Source: Actinomadura sp. DC4
GTDB taxonomy: Bacteria > Actinomycetota > Actinomycetes > Streptosporangiales > Streptosporangiaceae
Reading direction: 5' to 3'
DNA length: 64,000 nucleotides
NCBI RefSeq assembly: GCF_030406325.1
Contig: NZ_JAUEQY010000024.1
Coordinates: 1-64,000, forward strand
The translations under genes were made by a program, and so were the position numbers. Under the pieces are notes generated by a model, which saw only the letters and a program-made list of their open reading frames with translations, ran no database searches and was not told the DNA's origin. Below, in pieces: positions 23,808 through 31,682 of this stretch; within the stretch, counting starts at the first letter, position 1, and each line of letters starts with the position of its first letter.

Positions 23808-24538
23808 CAGTGCATCGCGGATCCGCCGTCGACGTTGATCGTCTGGCCGGTGAGGAATCCGCTCCCCTCGTCGCAGACGTACGCCAGCGTCGAGACCAGG
23901 TCGCCGGGCGCCTCGACGCGAGGGATGACCTGGAGGTCGCGGACCCGCTCGAACCCGCCGTCGGCGCCGACCGTACGCGCCGCGGTCGCGGTACTGGTCA
24001 GCCCGGGCGCGATCGCGTTGACCGTGATGCCGTCCTCGCCGACCGCGCCGGCCAGGGCGCGGGTGAAGCCGACGAGGCCGGCCTTGGAGGTCGTGTAGGC
24101 GACCATGTCGGGCGGGCCGAGGAACACCACCGCGGAGACGATGTTGACGACCCGGCCCCAGCCGGCCGCCCGCAGGTGGGGCAGTGCGGCCTGGGTGACG
24201 ATGAAGGGGCCTTCGAGGTTCAGCCGCATCACCCGCCGCCAGTCCTCGATCGTCGTCTCCTCGAAGGGCATCGCGGGATAGATCCCGGCGTTGTTGACGA
24301 CGATGTGCAGGTGGCCGTGGTGCCCGATGACCGCCTCGACGGCGGCGGCCACGGCGGTGCGGTCGGTCACGTCGGCCTGGATGCCGAGGAAGCTCCCGCC
24401 GGCGCGTTCGCCGGTCTCGGTCAGGTCGGCGACGTCCAGCCCGGCCACGCGGTATCCGCGTTCGGCCAGCGCGACGCAGAACTCCTGGCCCAGACCGCCG
24501 GCGGCACCGGTCACCAGCGCGACGCGTTCACTGCCCAC
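23807..24538 (-). CDS. Short-chain dehydrogenase/reductase
   Basis: SDR of 243 residues. Cofactor motif TGAAGGLGQEF, NNAG in VNNAGIYPAMPF, Ser in NIVSAVVF, and catalytic Tyr/Lys in YTTSK are all present. It ends in TINVDGGSAMH, typical of FabG-like proteins. Asp in VAGLDVADL favours NAD(H). GTG 24538 starts directly before the first strand; its ribosome site is weak. It is the first gene of a leftward set (SDR, GMC enzyme, IclR), divergent from the ABC transporter operon. Confidence 0.88.
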   Translation of the reverse strand: MGSERVALVTGAAGGLGQEFCVALAERGYRVAGLDVADLTETGERAGGSFLGIQADVTDRTAVAAAVEAVIGHHGHLHIVVNNAGIYPAMPFEETTIEDWRRVMRLNLEGPFIVTQAALPHLRAAGWGRVVNIVSAVVFLGPPDMVAYTTSKAGLVGFTRALAGAVGEDGITVNAIAPGLTSTATAARTVGADGGFERVRDLQVIPRVEAPGDLVSTLAYVCDEGSGFLTGQTINVDGGSAMH

Positions 24539-24784
24539 GATGGCGAGCCTGATCCACGGCGGGAACCCGGACAAGGACGGCGTTCCACTGACCGGAACCC
24601 GCCGGTGAACGCGCGCCGTAACCGACCCGGGCGTCTCGGTACGGTGCGCCCCACCGGACATATCGCCGCGTTTCCATTCGGTGAAACGGCCTGCTTGTCC
24701 GGACGGATCAATCCGTCCATGCTCGCGGAACCCCGGACCATTCCGCTGAGAACTCGCAGCCGAGCCGTGAGGAGCGATGCCGCG

Positions 24785-25813
24785 ATGCCACCCGCCGTGA
24801 CCGACTCCGACTCCGCCGCCGGGCAGACCGGCGGCGAACGGCCCGTACGGCCGCTCTACCGCAGGCTCGTCCGCGACGAGTTCGGCGTGATCGCCGTGCT
24901 GGTCGTCATCGTCCTCGGCGTCGGGATCTTCCACCCGGACTTCCTGCGCAGCGGCAACCTGCTGTCCATCACCCACAACACGGTCTATGTCGGCCTGATG
25001 TCCTGCGGGATCGTCTTCCCGCTCGCCATGCGCGAGGTCGACCTGTCCGTCGGCGGCATGTACGCGATGTGCATGGTCGTCGGGGCCGTCCTCATCAGGG
25101 ACGGGGTGAGCACCTGGATCGCGCTCGTGGCGATTCTCGCCCTGTCGGCCTCGCTCGGCGCGGTCAACGGCGTCATCACGACCTACATGGGCCTGCCGTC
25201 GTTCATCGTCACGCTGGCCACGGCGCTGCTGTTCCGCGGCGCCGGGCTCGCGCTCGCCGACGGCAAGCAGATCACCGACCTGCCGCAGAGCGACTCCTTC
25301 TTCACCTTCCTCGGCGGCGACTCGCTCGGCGTGCCGACCGCCGTCTGGATCTCCGCCGTCCTGGTCGTGGCGCTGACCGTGGTGTTCACCCGTACGAGGT
25401 TCGGCGCGCGGGTGCGTGCCATCGGCTCCAACCGGGAGGCGGCCCTGTTCAGCGGCCTGCCGGTGGCCCGGACCCGGATCGCGGCACTCGCGCTCTCGGG
25501 CCTGATGGCGGGCGCCGCGTCGGTCTTCTCGCTGGCCTTCTTCATGGCCGGCGACCCCACCGTCGGCCAGGGCTACGAACTCACCGCCATCGCGGCGGCG
25601 ATCATCGGCGGCACGCCGCTCGCGGGGGGCCGCGGGTCGATCGTCGGCGCGGTGGTCGGCTGCCTCATCCTCAGCGTCGTCGCCTCGGCGCTGGCCTTCT
25701 TCCAGGTCCCGATCAACTGGACCACCTTCGCGACCGGCGGGGTCATCCTCGTCGCGGTCGCCGCCGACACCCTGCTGCGCCGCATACGGAACCCGCGTTC
25801 CACCGGTGCCTGA
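24785..25813 (+). CDS. Ribose-type ABC transporter permease
   Basis: Permease of 342 residues, RbsC/branched-chain family, with eight to ten helices. Signatures include MREVDLSVGGMYAMCMVVGA, TYMGLPSFIVTLATALLFRG, FGARVRAIGSNREAALFSGL and TAIAAAIIGGTPLAGGRGSI. ATG 24785 follows GAGGAG by about 10 bp; a longer start at 24719 is possible. It forms an importer with the next two genes. The substrate may be a sugar or polyol, but the aldehyde dehydrogenase and GMC neighbours also allow an alcohol. Confidence 0.9.
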   Translation: MPPAVTDSDSAAGQTGGERPVRPLYRRLVRDEFGVIAVLVVIVLGVGIFHPDFLRSGNLLSITHNTVYVGLMSCGIVFPLAMREVDLSVGGMYAMCMVVGAVLIRDGVSTWIALVAILALSASLGAVNGVITTYMGLPSFIVTLATALLFRGAGLALADGKQITDLPQSDSFFTFLGGDSLGVPTAVWISAVLVVALTVVFTRTRFGARVRAIGSNREAALFSGLPVARTRIAALALSGLMAGAASVFSLAFFMAGDPTVGQGYELTAIAAAIIGGTPLAGGRGSIVGAVVGCLILSVVASALAFFQVPINWTTFATGGVILVAVAADTLLRRIRNPRSTGA

Positions 25814-25844
25814 CCGCCCCCGCCCGTACGCGAGGAGACCTCGA

Positions 25845-26903
25845 ATGAACCAGCGCACGCGAGCCGGCATCGCCGCCGTTCTCGTCCTCGGGCTCACCGC
25901 CGCCTGCGGCGACGGCGGATCCGGATCCGGATCCGGCAAGAAGCTCAAGATGGGCATCGCGGTGCCCAACAACAGCCTGAACTTCGCCCGGGAGATGTAC
26001 CAGGGCGCGACCGCCGCCGCGCAGCACGCGGGCAACATCGACTTCAAGGTCGTCGGCCCGCCGAACACCGACGGCCCGGCCGAGGTCCAGCTCTTCCAGA
26101 ACCTCGTCGTCACCCACCGGGACGGGGTCGTCCTGTTCAACCTGGACCCGCCGATCTTCACGCGGCCCGCCGCGCAGGCCGTCGGCCAGGGCGTGCCGGT
26201 CGTGGCGCTGGACACCGCGCCGACCCCGGGCAGCAAGGTCGACTTCTTCGTCGGCACGGACAACTACGAGCTCGGCGGCCTGCTCGCCCAGGCGGCGGTC
26301 AAGAAGCTCGGCGCCGGCGCGAAGGGCACGGTCGTGATCGGCCAGACCGACCTCGGCGTCCCGGTGCTCGACAACCGGGTGAAGGGCATCAAGGAGACCT
26401 TCGCCAAGCTGGCGCCGGGCATCAGGACGGCCGGCCCGTTCCACACCTACAGCGACCCGGCGCAGAACTACAACGCGTGGATCGCGCAGGTGCACGCGCA
26501 CCCGGACGCACTGGCCTTCCTCGGCGTCGGCGACGCGGACAGCTACGACCTCGCCAAGATCAAGCAGCAGGAGAAGGGGAAGTATCTCACCGCGGGCTTC
26601 GACGTCGACCCCAAGACGCTCCAGGCGGTCAAGGACGGCACCAACTTCGCCGGCATCGATCCCGAGCACTTCCTCAAGGGCTACATCTCGACCGCGGTCC
26701 TGGCCCAGTACGTACGGGACGGCAAGAAGCTGCCGAAGGGCTGGTTCAAGACCCCCGGCCAGGTCGTCGACAGCGGCAACATCGACCAGGTCATCGCGCG
26801 GGAGAAGACGCCGCAGGCCGCGTACGACACGTACAAGCCGCAGATCGACAAGCTCATGTCCGACATCGGGGCGAACATCCGGCCGCTCTCGGAGGCGCGC
26901 TGA
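25845..26903 (+). CDS. ABC transporter substrate-binding lipoprotein (RbsB-like)
   Basis: Periplasmic-binding-like lipoprotein of 352 residues. Lipobox LTAAC gives a mature N-terminal Cys near residue 20, followed by a GGSGSGSGK linker encoded by a GGATCC tandem hexamer. The sugar-binding type 1 pattern includes IAVPNNSLNFAREMYQG, DGVVLFNLDPP, VPVVALDTAP and FVGTDNYELGGLLAQAA. ATG 25845 has AGGAGA upstream. It lies between the permease and ATPase genes, an order slightly different from rbsACB. Confidence 0.9.
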   Translation: MNQRTRAGIAAVLVLGLTAACGDGGSGSGSGKKLKMGIAVPNNSLNFAREMYQGATAAAQHAGNIDFKVVGPPNTDGPAEVQLFQNLVVTHRDGVVLFNLDPPIFTRPAAQAVGQGVPVVALDTAPTPGSKVDFFVGTDNYELGGLLAQAAVKKLGAGAKGTVVIGQTDLGVPVLDNRVKGIKETFAKLAPGIRTAGPFHTYSDPAQNYNAWIAQVHAHPDALAFLGVGDADSYDLAKIKQQEKGKYLTAGFDVDPKTLQAVKDGTNFAGIDPEHFLKGYISTAVLAQYVRDGKKLPKGWFKTPGQVVDSGNIDQVIAREKTPQAAYDTYKPQIDKLMSDIGANIRPLSEAR

Positions 26904-26904
26904 C

Positions 26905-28395
26905 ATGCTGACGGCCTCCGGCCTCGTCAAGCACTACGGCGGTGTCGCGGCGCTCGACGCCGCCGGGATCTCCGCCGAAGGCGGCGAGGTGCACGCCCTC
27001 GTCGGGGAGAACGGCGCCGGGAAGTCCACGCTCGTCAAGATCATCTCCGGCGCCGTCCGGCCGGACGCGGGAACGGTCGAGCTGGACGGCCGGCCCGTAC
27101 GGTTCGCCAACACCCGGCAGGCCGCCGAGCAGGGCATCGCGATCGTGTCGCAGGAGCTGATGACCTTCGGCGACCTGACCGTGCTGGAGAACCTCTTCCC
27201 GCTCGGCGGGCCCGGCCGGTTCGGCCTGGTCAGCAACCGGGCGATGGAGCGCCGCGCGGCGCCGGTCCTGGCCGAGCTCGGCCTGGAGGTGTCCCCGTAC
27301 GCGCGGGTCGAGACGCTGTCGCTCGCCGACCGGCAGCTCCTGGAGATCTGCCGGGCCCTGCTCCTGGACCCCCGGGTGCTGATCCTCGACGAGCCCACCT
27401 CGGCGCTGCCGCGCGCGGCCGCCGACCGGCTGGCCGGGACGACGCGGCGGCTGGCCGGGCGCGGCCTCGCCGTGCTGTACATCTCCCACTTCCTGGAGGA
27501 GGTCATCCGGGTCGCGCAGCGGGTGACCGTGCTGCGCGACGGCCGTACCGCGCTCGCCGGGGAGGAGATCGGGCAGGTCAGCGTGGACTCCCTGGTCGCC
27601 GCGATGCTCGGGGGAGCCGCGCCGGAGGCCATCGTACGGGCCGAGCGGGCCGTGCGCGGGGCCGCCTCGGTCTCCCTCGGCGGCGTCAGCGTGTACGGGC
27701 GGCTGCGCGACGTGTCGCTCACCGCGTCCGCCGGTGAGATCGTCGGGCTGGCCGGACTGCAGGGCGCGGGTCACCTCGCGGTGCTCGACGTCGTGTGCGG
27801 CCGGGCGCGGCCGACGGCCGGTTCGGTACGGCTGCCCGGCGGCGCGGTGCCGCGCTCGCCGCGCCAGGCCGTCGCGGACGGGGTCGCGTACGTCTCCGGC
27901 GACCGCAAGGGGCGCGGGCTGATGGCCGACCAGCCGCTGTGGGAGAACGCCACGGCCGTACGCCGGCTCGGGCTCGGCCGTGACGGCGTGCTGCCCTCGC
28001 GCCGGCGGATGGTCGAGCGCACCGAGGGCCTGGTCAGGCGGCTGCGGATCCGCGGCGGCCCGTACGACCTGGCGGGCGAGCTGTCCGGCGGAAACCAGCA
28101 GAAGGTGGTGCTCGCCAAGTGGCTCGACGCCGACCAGGCCGTCTTCGTCCTCGACGACCCGACGCGCGGCGTGGACGTCGGCGCGCGTGCCGAGATGCAC
28201 GAGATCGTCCGCGATCTCGCGGGCGACGGGAAGGTCATCCTGATCGCCTCGACGGACCTGACCGAACTAGTCGATTTGTGTGATCGTGTCCTGGTCTTCC
28301 AACGCGGCCGCCTCACTGATGAGATCGTCGCCCAAGCGCTGTCCGAGCAGGCGCTGAGCCGGGCGATGAACGCCGGGTTCGCGGTGGCGCCATGA
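26905..28395 (+). CDS. Ribose-type ABC transporter ATPase, two domains
   Basis: Tandem ATPase of 496 residues, RbsA family. Domain 1 has Walker A GENGAGKST, signature LSLADRQLLEICRAL and Walker B LILDEPTSALP. Domain 2 has a degenerate Walker A (GLQGAGHLAVL), signature LSGGNQQKVVLAKWL and Walker B VFVLDDPTRGVD; this asymmetry is usual in the family. The ATG lies one base after the binding-protein stop, so translation is coupled. Confidence 0.93.
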   Translation: MLTASGLVKHYGGVAALDAAGISAEGGEVHALVGENGAGKSTLVKIISGAVRPDAGTVELDGRPVRFANTRQAAEQGIAIVSQELMTFGDLTVLENLFPLGGPGRFGLVSNRAMERRAAPVLAELGLEVSPYARVETLSLADRQLLEICRALLLDPRVLILDEPTSALPRAAADRLAGTTRRLAGRGLAVLYISHFLEEVIRVAQRVTVLRDGRTALAGEEIGQVSVDSLVAAMLGGAAPEAIVRAERAVRGAASVSLGGVSVYGRLRDVSLTASAGEIVGLAGLQGAGHLAVLDVVCGRARPTAGSVRLPGGAVPRSPRQAVADGVAYVSGDRKGRGLMADQPLWENATAVRRLGLGRDGVLPSRRRMVERTEGLVRRLRIRGGPYDLAGELSGGNQQKVVLAKWLDADQAVFVLDDPTRGVDVGARAEMHEIVRDLAGDGKVILIASTDLTELVDLCDRVLVFQRGRLTDEIVAQALSEQALSRAMNAGFAVAP

Positions 28396-29885
28396 GTTCG
28401 GCGCCGGACGAAGGCAGGGAGACGATGGGCTTTCTCGACGAGAAGATCTGGACCGGGTCGGTGTTCAGCGACGACTGGGGCGCCTCGGCGGCCGGCGACG
28501 CGGCCATCGCCGAACCGGCGACCGGAATCGAGCTCGGCAGGATCGGGATCGGTGGTCCCGCCGAGATCGGCCGGGCCGCCGCCTCGGCGGCGAACGCGCA
28601 GGTCGCCTGGGCCGAGACCTCGTACGAGGAGCGCGCCGCGGTGCTCCGGCAGGCGGGACGCCTGTTCGAGGAGCACGCCGCCGAGATCGAGGAGTGGATC
28701 GTCCGCGAGACCGGCGCGATCCCGCCCAAGGCCGCGCTGGAGACCCACATCGCGGCGCAGGAGTGTTACGAGGCGTCCGCGCTCGCCTCGCACACGACCG
28801 GCGAGATCCTGCCGACGGCCAAGAAGCGGCTCAGCTTCGCCCGCCGGCTGCCGGCCGGCGTCGTGGGCGTGATCTCACCGTTCAACTTCCCGCTCATCCT
28901 CAGCATCCGGGCGGTCGCCCCGGCACTCGCCCTGGGCAACGCGGTCGTGCTCAAGCCGGACCCGCGTACGGCCGTCTCCGGCGGTGTCGTCCTCGCCCGT
29001 GTCTTCGAGGAGGCCGGACTGCCCGCCGGCGTCTTCCACATGCTCCCCGGCGGAGCCGAGGCGGGGGAGGCGCTGGTCACCGACCCGCACGTGCGGGTCG
29101 TCTCCTTCACCGGCTCGACCGCCGCCGGCCGCAAGGTCGGCGAACTGGCCGGACGCCACCTCAAGCGCGCCCACCTGGAGCTCGGCGGCAACTCCGCGCT
29201 GATCGTCCTGGACGACGCCGACCTGGAGCTGGCGGTGTCGGCCGCGGCGTTCGGCTCGTTCATGCACCAGGGCCAGATCTGCATGACCACCGGGCGCCAC
29301 CTGGTGCACGAGGGCATCGCCGGGGAGTTCGTCGAGCGGCTCGCCGCCAAGGCCGACGGACTGTCGGTCGGCGACCCCGCGGTCGAGCCGGTCGCGCTGG
29401 GCCCGATCATCGACGAGCGCCAACGGGACAAGGTGCACGCCGTGGTGACCGCGAGCGTCGAGGCGGGCGCCCGGCTGGCGGCCGGCGGCACGTACGAGAA
29501 CCTCTACTACCGGCCGACCGTCCTCACCGACGTCACCCCGGACATCCCCGCCTTCACCACGGAGATCTTCGGCCCGGTCGCGCCGGTCAGCGTCTTCGCG
29601 TCGCTGGACGACGCGGTGGAGCTCGCCCGCGGCACGGACTACGGCCTGTCGCTGGGCATCCTCAGCCGCGACGTCATGAAGGCGCTGGACCTGGCCGAGC
29701 GCATCCCTTCCGGCATCGTGCACATCAACGACCAGACGGTCGACGACGAGGCGACGGCCCCCTTCGGCGGCGTCGGCTCCTCGGGCACCGGAGGCCGGGC
29801 CGGCGGTCCCGCGGCCAACATCGAGGCGTTCACCGAGACCCAGTGGGTGACCCTGCAGGGCGACATCGCGCCCTATCCGTTCTAG
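28392..29885 (+). CDS. Aldehyde dehydrogenase (benzaldehyde-dehydrogenase-like)
   Basis: NAD(P)+-dependent aldehyde dehydrogenase of 497 residues. The catalytic Cys is in GQICMTTGRH and the general-base Glu in HLELGGNSALI; cofactor motif FTGSTAAGRKVGELA is present. The start region MGFLDEKIWTGSVFSDDW resembles benzaldehyde/salicylaldehyde dehydrogenases. ATG 28392 overlaps the ATPase stop (ATGA); ATG 28425 is an internal alternative. With the GMC and SDR enzymes across the divergent promoter, an alcohol-to-aldehyde-to-acid route is plausible. Confidence 0.88.
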   Translation: MSSAPDEGRETMGFLDEKIWTGSVFSDDWGASAAGDAAIAEPATGIELGRIGIGGPAEIGRAAASAANAQVAWAETSYEERAAVLRQAGRLFEEHAAEIEEWIVRETGAIPPKAALETHIAAQECYEASALASHTTGEILPTAKKRLSFARRLPAGVVGVISPFNFPLILSIRAVAPALALGNAVVLKPDPRTAVSGGVVLARVFEEAGLPAGVFHMLPGGAEAGEALVTDPHVRVVSFTGSTAAGRKVGELAGRHLKRAHLELGGNSALIVLDDADLELAVSAAAFGSFMHQGQICMTTGRHLVHEGIAGEFVERLAAKADGLSVGDPAVEPVALGPIIDERQRDKVHAVVTASVEAGARLAAGGTYENLYYRPTVLTDVTPDIPAFTTEIFGPVAPVSVFASLDDAVELARGTDYGLSLGILSRDVMKALDLAERIPSGIVHINDQTVDDEATAPFGGVGSSGTGGRAGGPAANIEAFTETQWVTLQGDIAPYPF

Positions 29886-29907
29886 ACCTTCTCGGACGCC
29901 TCCCTCC

Positions 29908-29950
29908 AGCCGGATGCCCCGCCTCCTCCCCCCGGGCGGGGCATCCGGCT
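29908..29950. terminator. Bidirectional hairpin terminator
   Basis: Perfect 16-bp stem, AGCCGGATGCCCCGCC (29908-29923) with its complement at 29935-29950 and an 11-nt loop. It lies between the convergent aldehyde dehydrogenase stop (29885) and the sigma factor stop (29954), so it can serve both. Confidence 0.8.
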
Positions 29951-29953
29951 CCG

Positions 29954-30946
29954 TCAGAGCAGCGAGGCGGGCAGGCCGAACGCTTCGAAGTGGTCGGAGC
30001 CGAGGAACGAGGTCAGCCCGGCGATGCGGTCGTCGCGGAGCGTCAGCACGGTGATCGACCACAGGTCGTGCCGCGCTTCGGGTTCCGCGCCGACGTAGCA
30101 GGCCAGCGCGGGCTGGCCGTTCGCGGTCGTCTCGATATGCCGCCAGCTCGGGCAGCGGGTGATCGGGACCTGGACGGCGAAGTCGGTCACCGCCGCGATG
30201 CCTGAGTACCAGTGCGGCAGCGGCGGCATCGACCAGGTGACGTCCTCGGTGAGCAGTGCGACCAGGGCGTCCGCGTCGCCGCGCTCCAGCGCCGTCGCGT
30301 AACCGGCCACGAGCTCCCGCACGCGCGCGTCGCCGATCTTCCGCAGCGTCTCCTGCTGGGTGGGGGAGACGACCTTGCCGGCGAGCACCCTGCGGGCGCG
30401 TGCCAGCGCGGAGTTCACCGAGGTGGTCGAGGTCCGCATCATGCCGGCGATCTCGGCGGCCGAGAAGCCGAGGACCTCGAACAGCAGCAGTGCCGCCCGC
30501 TGGTTGCCCGGCAGGTGCTGCACCGCGGCCACGAAGGCCAGCTCGACGGTCTCCCGCCGTTCGTAGTCCGGGTACGGGCCGAGCCAGGCCACGTCGGTCA
30601 GCGGGACGCTCTCGATCACGGCGCGCGGACTGGCCGGGCCGAGGTCGACGGGCAGGGCCCGCCGTTCGCGCCCGGCGAGGACGTCCAGGCAGGTCCGGGT
30701 GGCCACCGAGTAGAGCCACGTACGCAGCGAGCTGCGGCCCTCGAAGCCGCCGATGCCGCGCCAGGCCCGTACGAGCGCGTCCTGCAGGGCGTCGTCCGCG
30801 TCGTGGAACGAGCCGAGCATCCGGTAGCAGTGCGCGTGCAGCTCCCGGCGCAGCGGCGCCACCAGGCGGGTGAACGCGGCGTCGTCGCCGCCGCGCGCCC
30901 GCGCCAGGTCGGCGTCCTCGGCGATCCCGGAAGAAATCTCGCTCAC
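29954..30946 (-). CDS. ECF sigma factor with SnoaL-like C-terminal domain
   Basis: Sigma factor of 330 residues. Region 2: LHAHCYRMLGSFHDADDALQ and LYSVATRTCLDVLAGRERR. Region 4: LPGNQRAALLLFEVLGFSAAEIAGM. From ~residue 205 a SnoaL/NTF2-like domain follows (VAGYATALERGDADALVALLTEDVTWSMPP), typical of the sigma-G/SigJ-type group in which this domain controls activity instead of a separate anti-sigma. GTG 30946 was chosen for family length. It is divergent from a small VOC-family gene 70 bp away, a likely target. Confidence 0.88.
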   Translation of the reverse strand: MSEISSGIAEDADLARARGGDDAAFTRLVAPLRRELHAHCYRMLGSFHDADDALQDALVRAWRGIGGFEGRSSLRTWLYSVATRTCLDVLAGRERRALPVDLGPASPRAVIESVPLTDVAWLGPYPDYERRETVELAFVAAVQHLPGNQRAALLLFEVLGFSAAEIAGMMRTSTTSVNSALARARRVLAGKVVSPTQQETLRKIGDARVRELVAGYATALERGDADALVALLTEDVTWSMPPLPHWYSGIAAVTDFAVQVPITRCPSWRHIETTANGQPALACYVGAEPEARHDLWSITVLTLRDDRIAGLTSFLGSDHFEAFGLPASLL

Positions 30947-31016
30947 GAGAGACGATTCTGCCCCACGGCGCCGGTCCCACCTCCGTCGAGATGTTCCAAG
31001 CGAAGGAGAACCCACG

Positions 31017-31355
31017 ATGACGCCCGAATGGTTCGACGTGTCCAGCCCCGACGCGGCACGAGCGCGAACCTTCTACCAGGAGATGTTCGGCTGGCCGGTG
31101 ACGGTGCTCGACGAGACGTACGCGCTCATCGGCGAGGACGGCGCCCCGGCGGGCGGGATCGGCCAGGCCGGACCCGGCAGTCCCTACACCGGCGTGGTCG
31201 TGTACTTCCGCGTCGAGGACATCGACGCCGCGCTCGACCGGGCGGAACGCCTCGGCGGCGGTCGGCGGCTGGACCCGGTCGCGGTCCCCGGCCGGGGACG
31301 GATCGCCGTCTTCACCGACGCCGACGGCAACCCCGTCGGCCTGCTCGGCGACTGA
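31017..31355 (+). CDS. VOC-superfamily (glyoxalase-like) protein
   Basis: Protein of 112 residues with the beta-alpha-beta-beta-beta module: WFDVSSPDAARARTFYQEMFGWPV, YFRVEDIDAALDRAERLGG, and the ending RIAVFTDADGNPVGLLGD. Metal-binding residues are only partly evident. ATG 31017 follows GAAGGAG. Related small proteins are often encoded next to this sigma factor class. Substrate unknown. Confidence 0.85.
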   Translation: MTPEWFDVSSPDAARARTFYQEMFGWPVTVLDETYALIGEDGAPAGGIGQAGPGSPYTGVVVYFRVEDIDAALDRAERLGGGRRLDPVAVPGRGRIAVFTDADGNPVGLLGD

Positions 31356-31367
31356 CGCGGCGGGCGC

Positions 31368-31517
31368 TCAGGAGCCGAGCCGGCGCAGGACGGCGAGGAC
31401 GCGGCGGCGGTAGCCGCCCTCGCGCGGCAGGTCGAGTTTGTCGAAGGCGGGTCCACCCGGCACCGGCGTCACCGGGTAACACAGCACGTCCGGCTGGGCG
31501 GGCAGCGGCGGACGTGA
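31368..31517 (-). pseudogene. Possible C-terminal gene fragment
   Basis: A minus-strand frame without a start codon reads QPDVLCYPVTPVPGGPAFDK then LPREGGYRRRVLAVLRRLGS and ends at TGA 31368-31370. It has good codon use and protein-like composition, so it may be the tail of a lost gene. Family not recognised. The remainder of 31356-31682 holds nothing I can support. Confidence 0.3.
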
Positions 31518-31682
31518 CCTGTCCGGCCGCCGGCGGCGTCCGCCGCTGCCCGCCGTCCAGGCCGGAGCACGGCCGCCTCCGCCGCCGAGGCGTCGCCATG
31601 GGGAGGTCCCTTCAGCGGTACGGGAGACCCCAGGGGCGCCCCGCCGCTGTTTCCTGGGCAGGAGGCGAGGCGCCCGGCTCTG

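Noticed and set aside
23609-24784. Upstream in-frame extension of the ribose-type permease
   Set aside because: It runs antisense through the SDR gene; ATG 24785 has a ribosome site and gives normal length.
25915-25940. Tandem GGATCC hexamers
   Set aside because: They encode a GSGSGS linker after a lipobox, a common feature of binding lipoproteins.
26854-28200. Long minus-strand frame opposite the ribose-type ATPase gene
   Set aside because: Low-complexity shadow translation; the plus strand has Walker and signature motifs and coupled starts.
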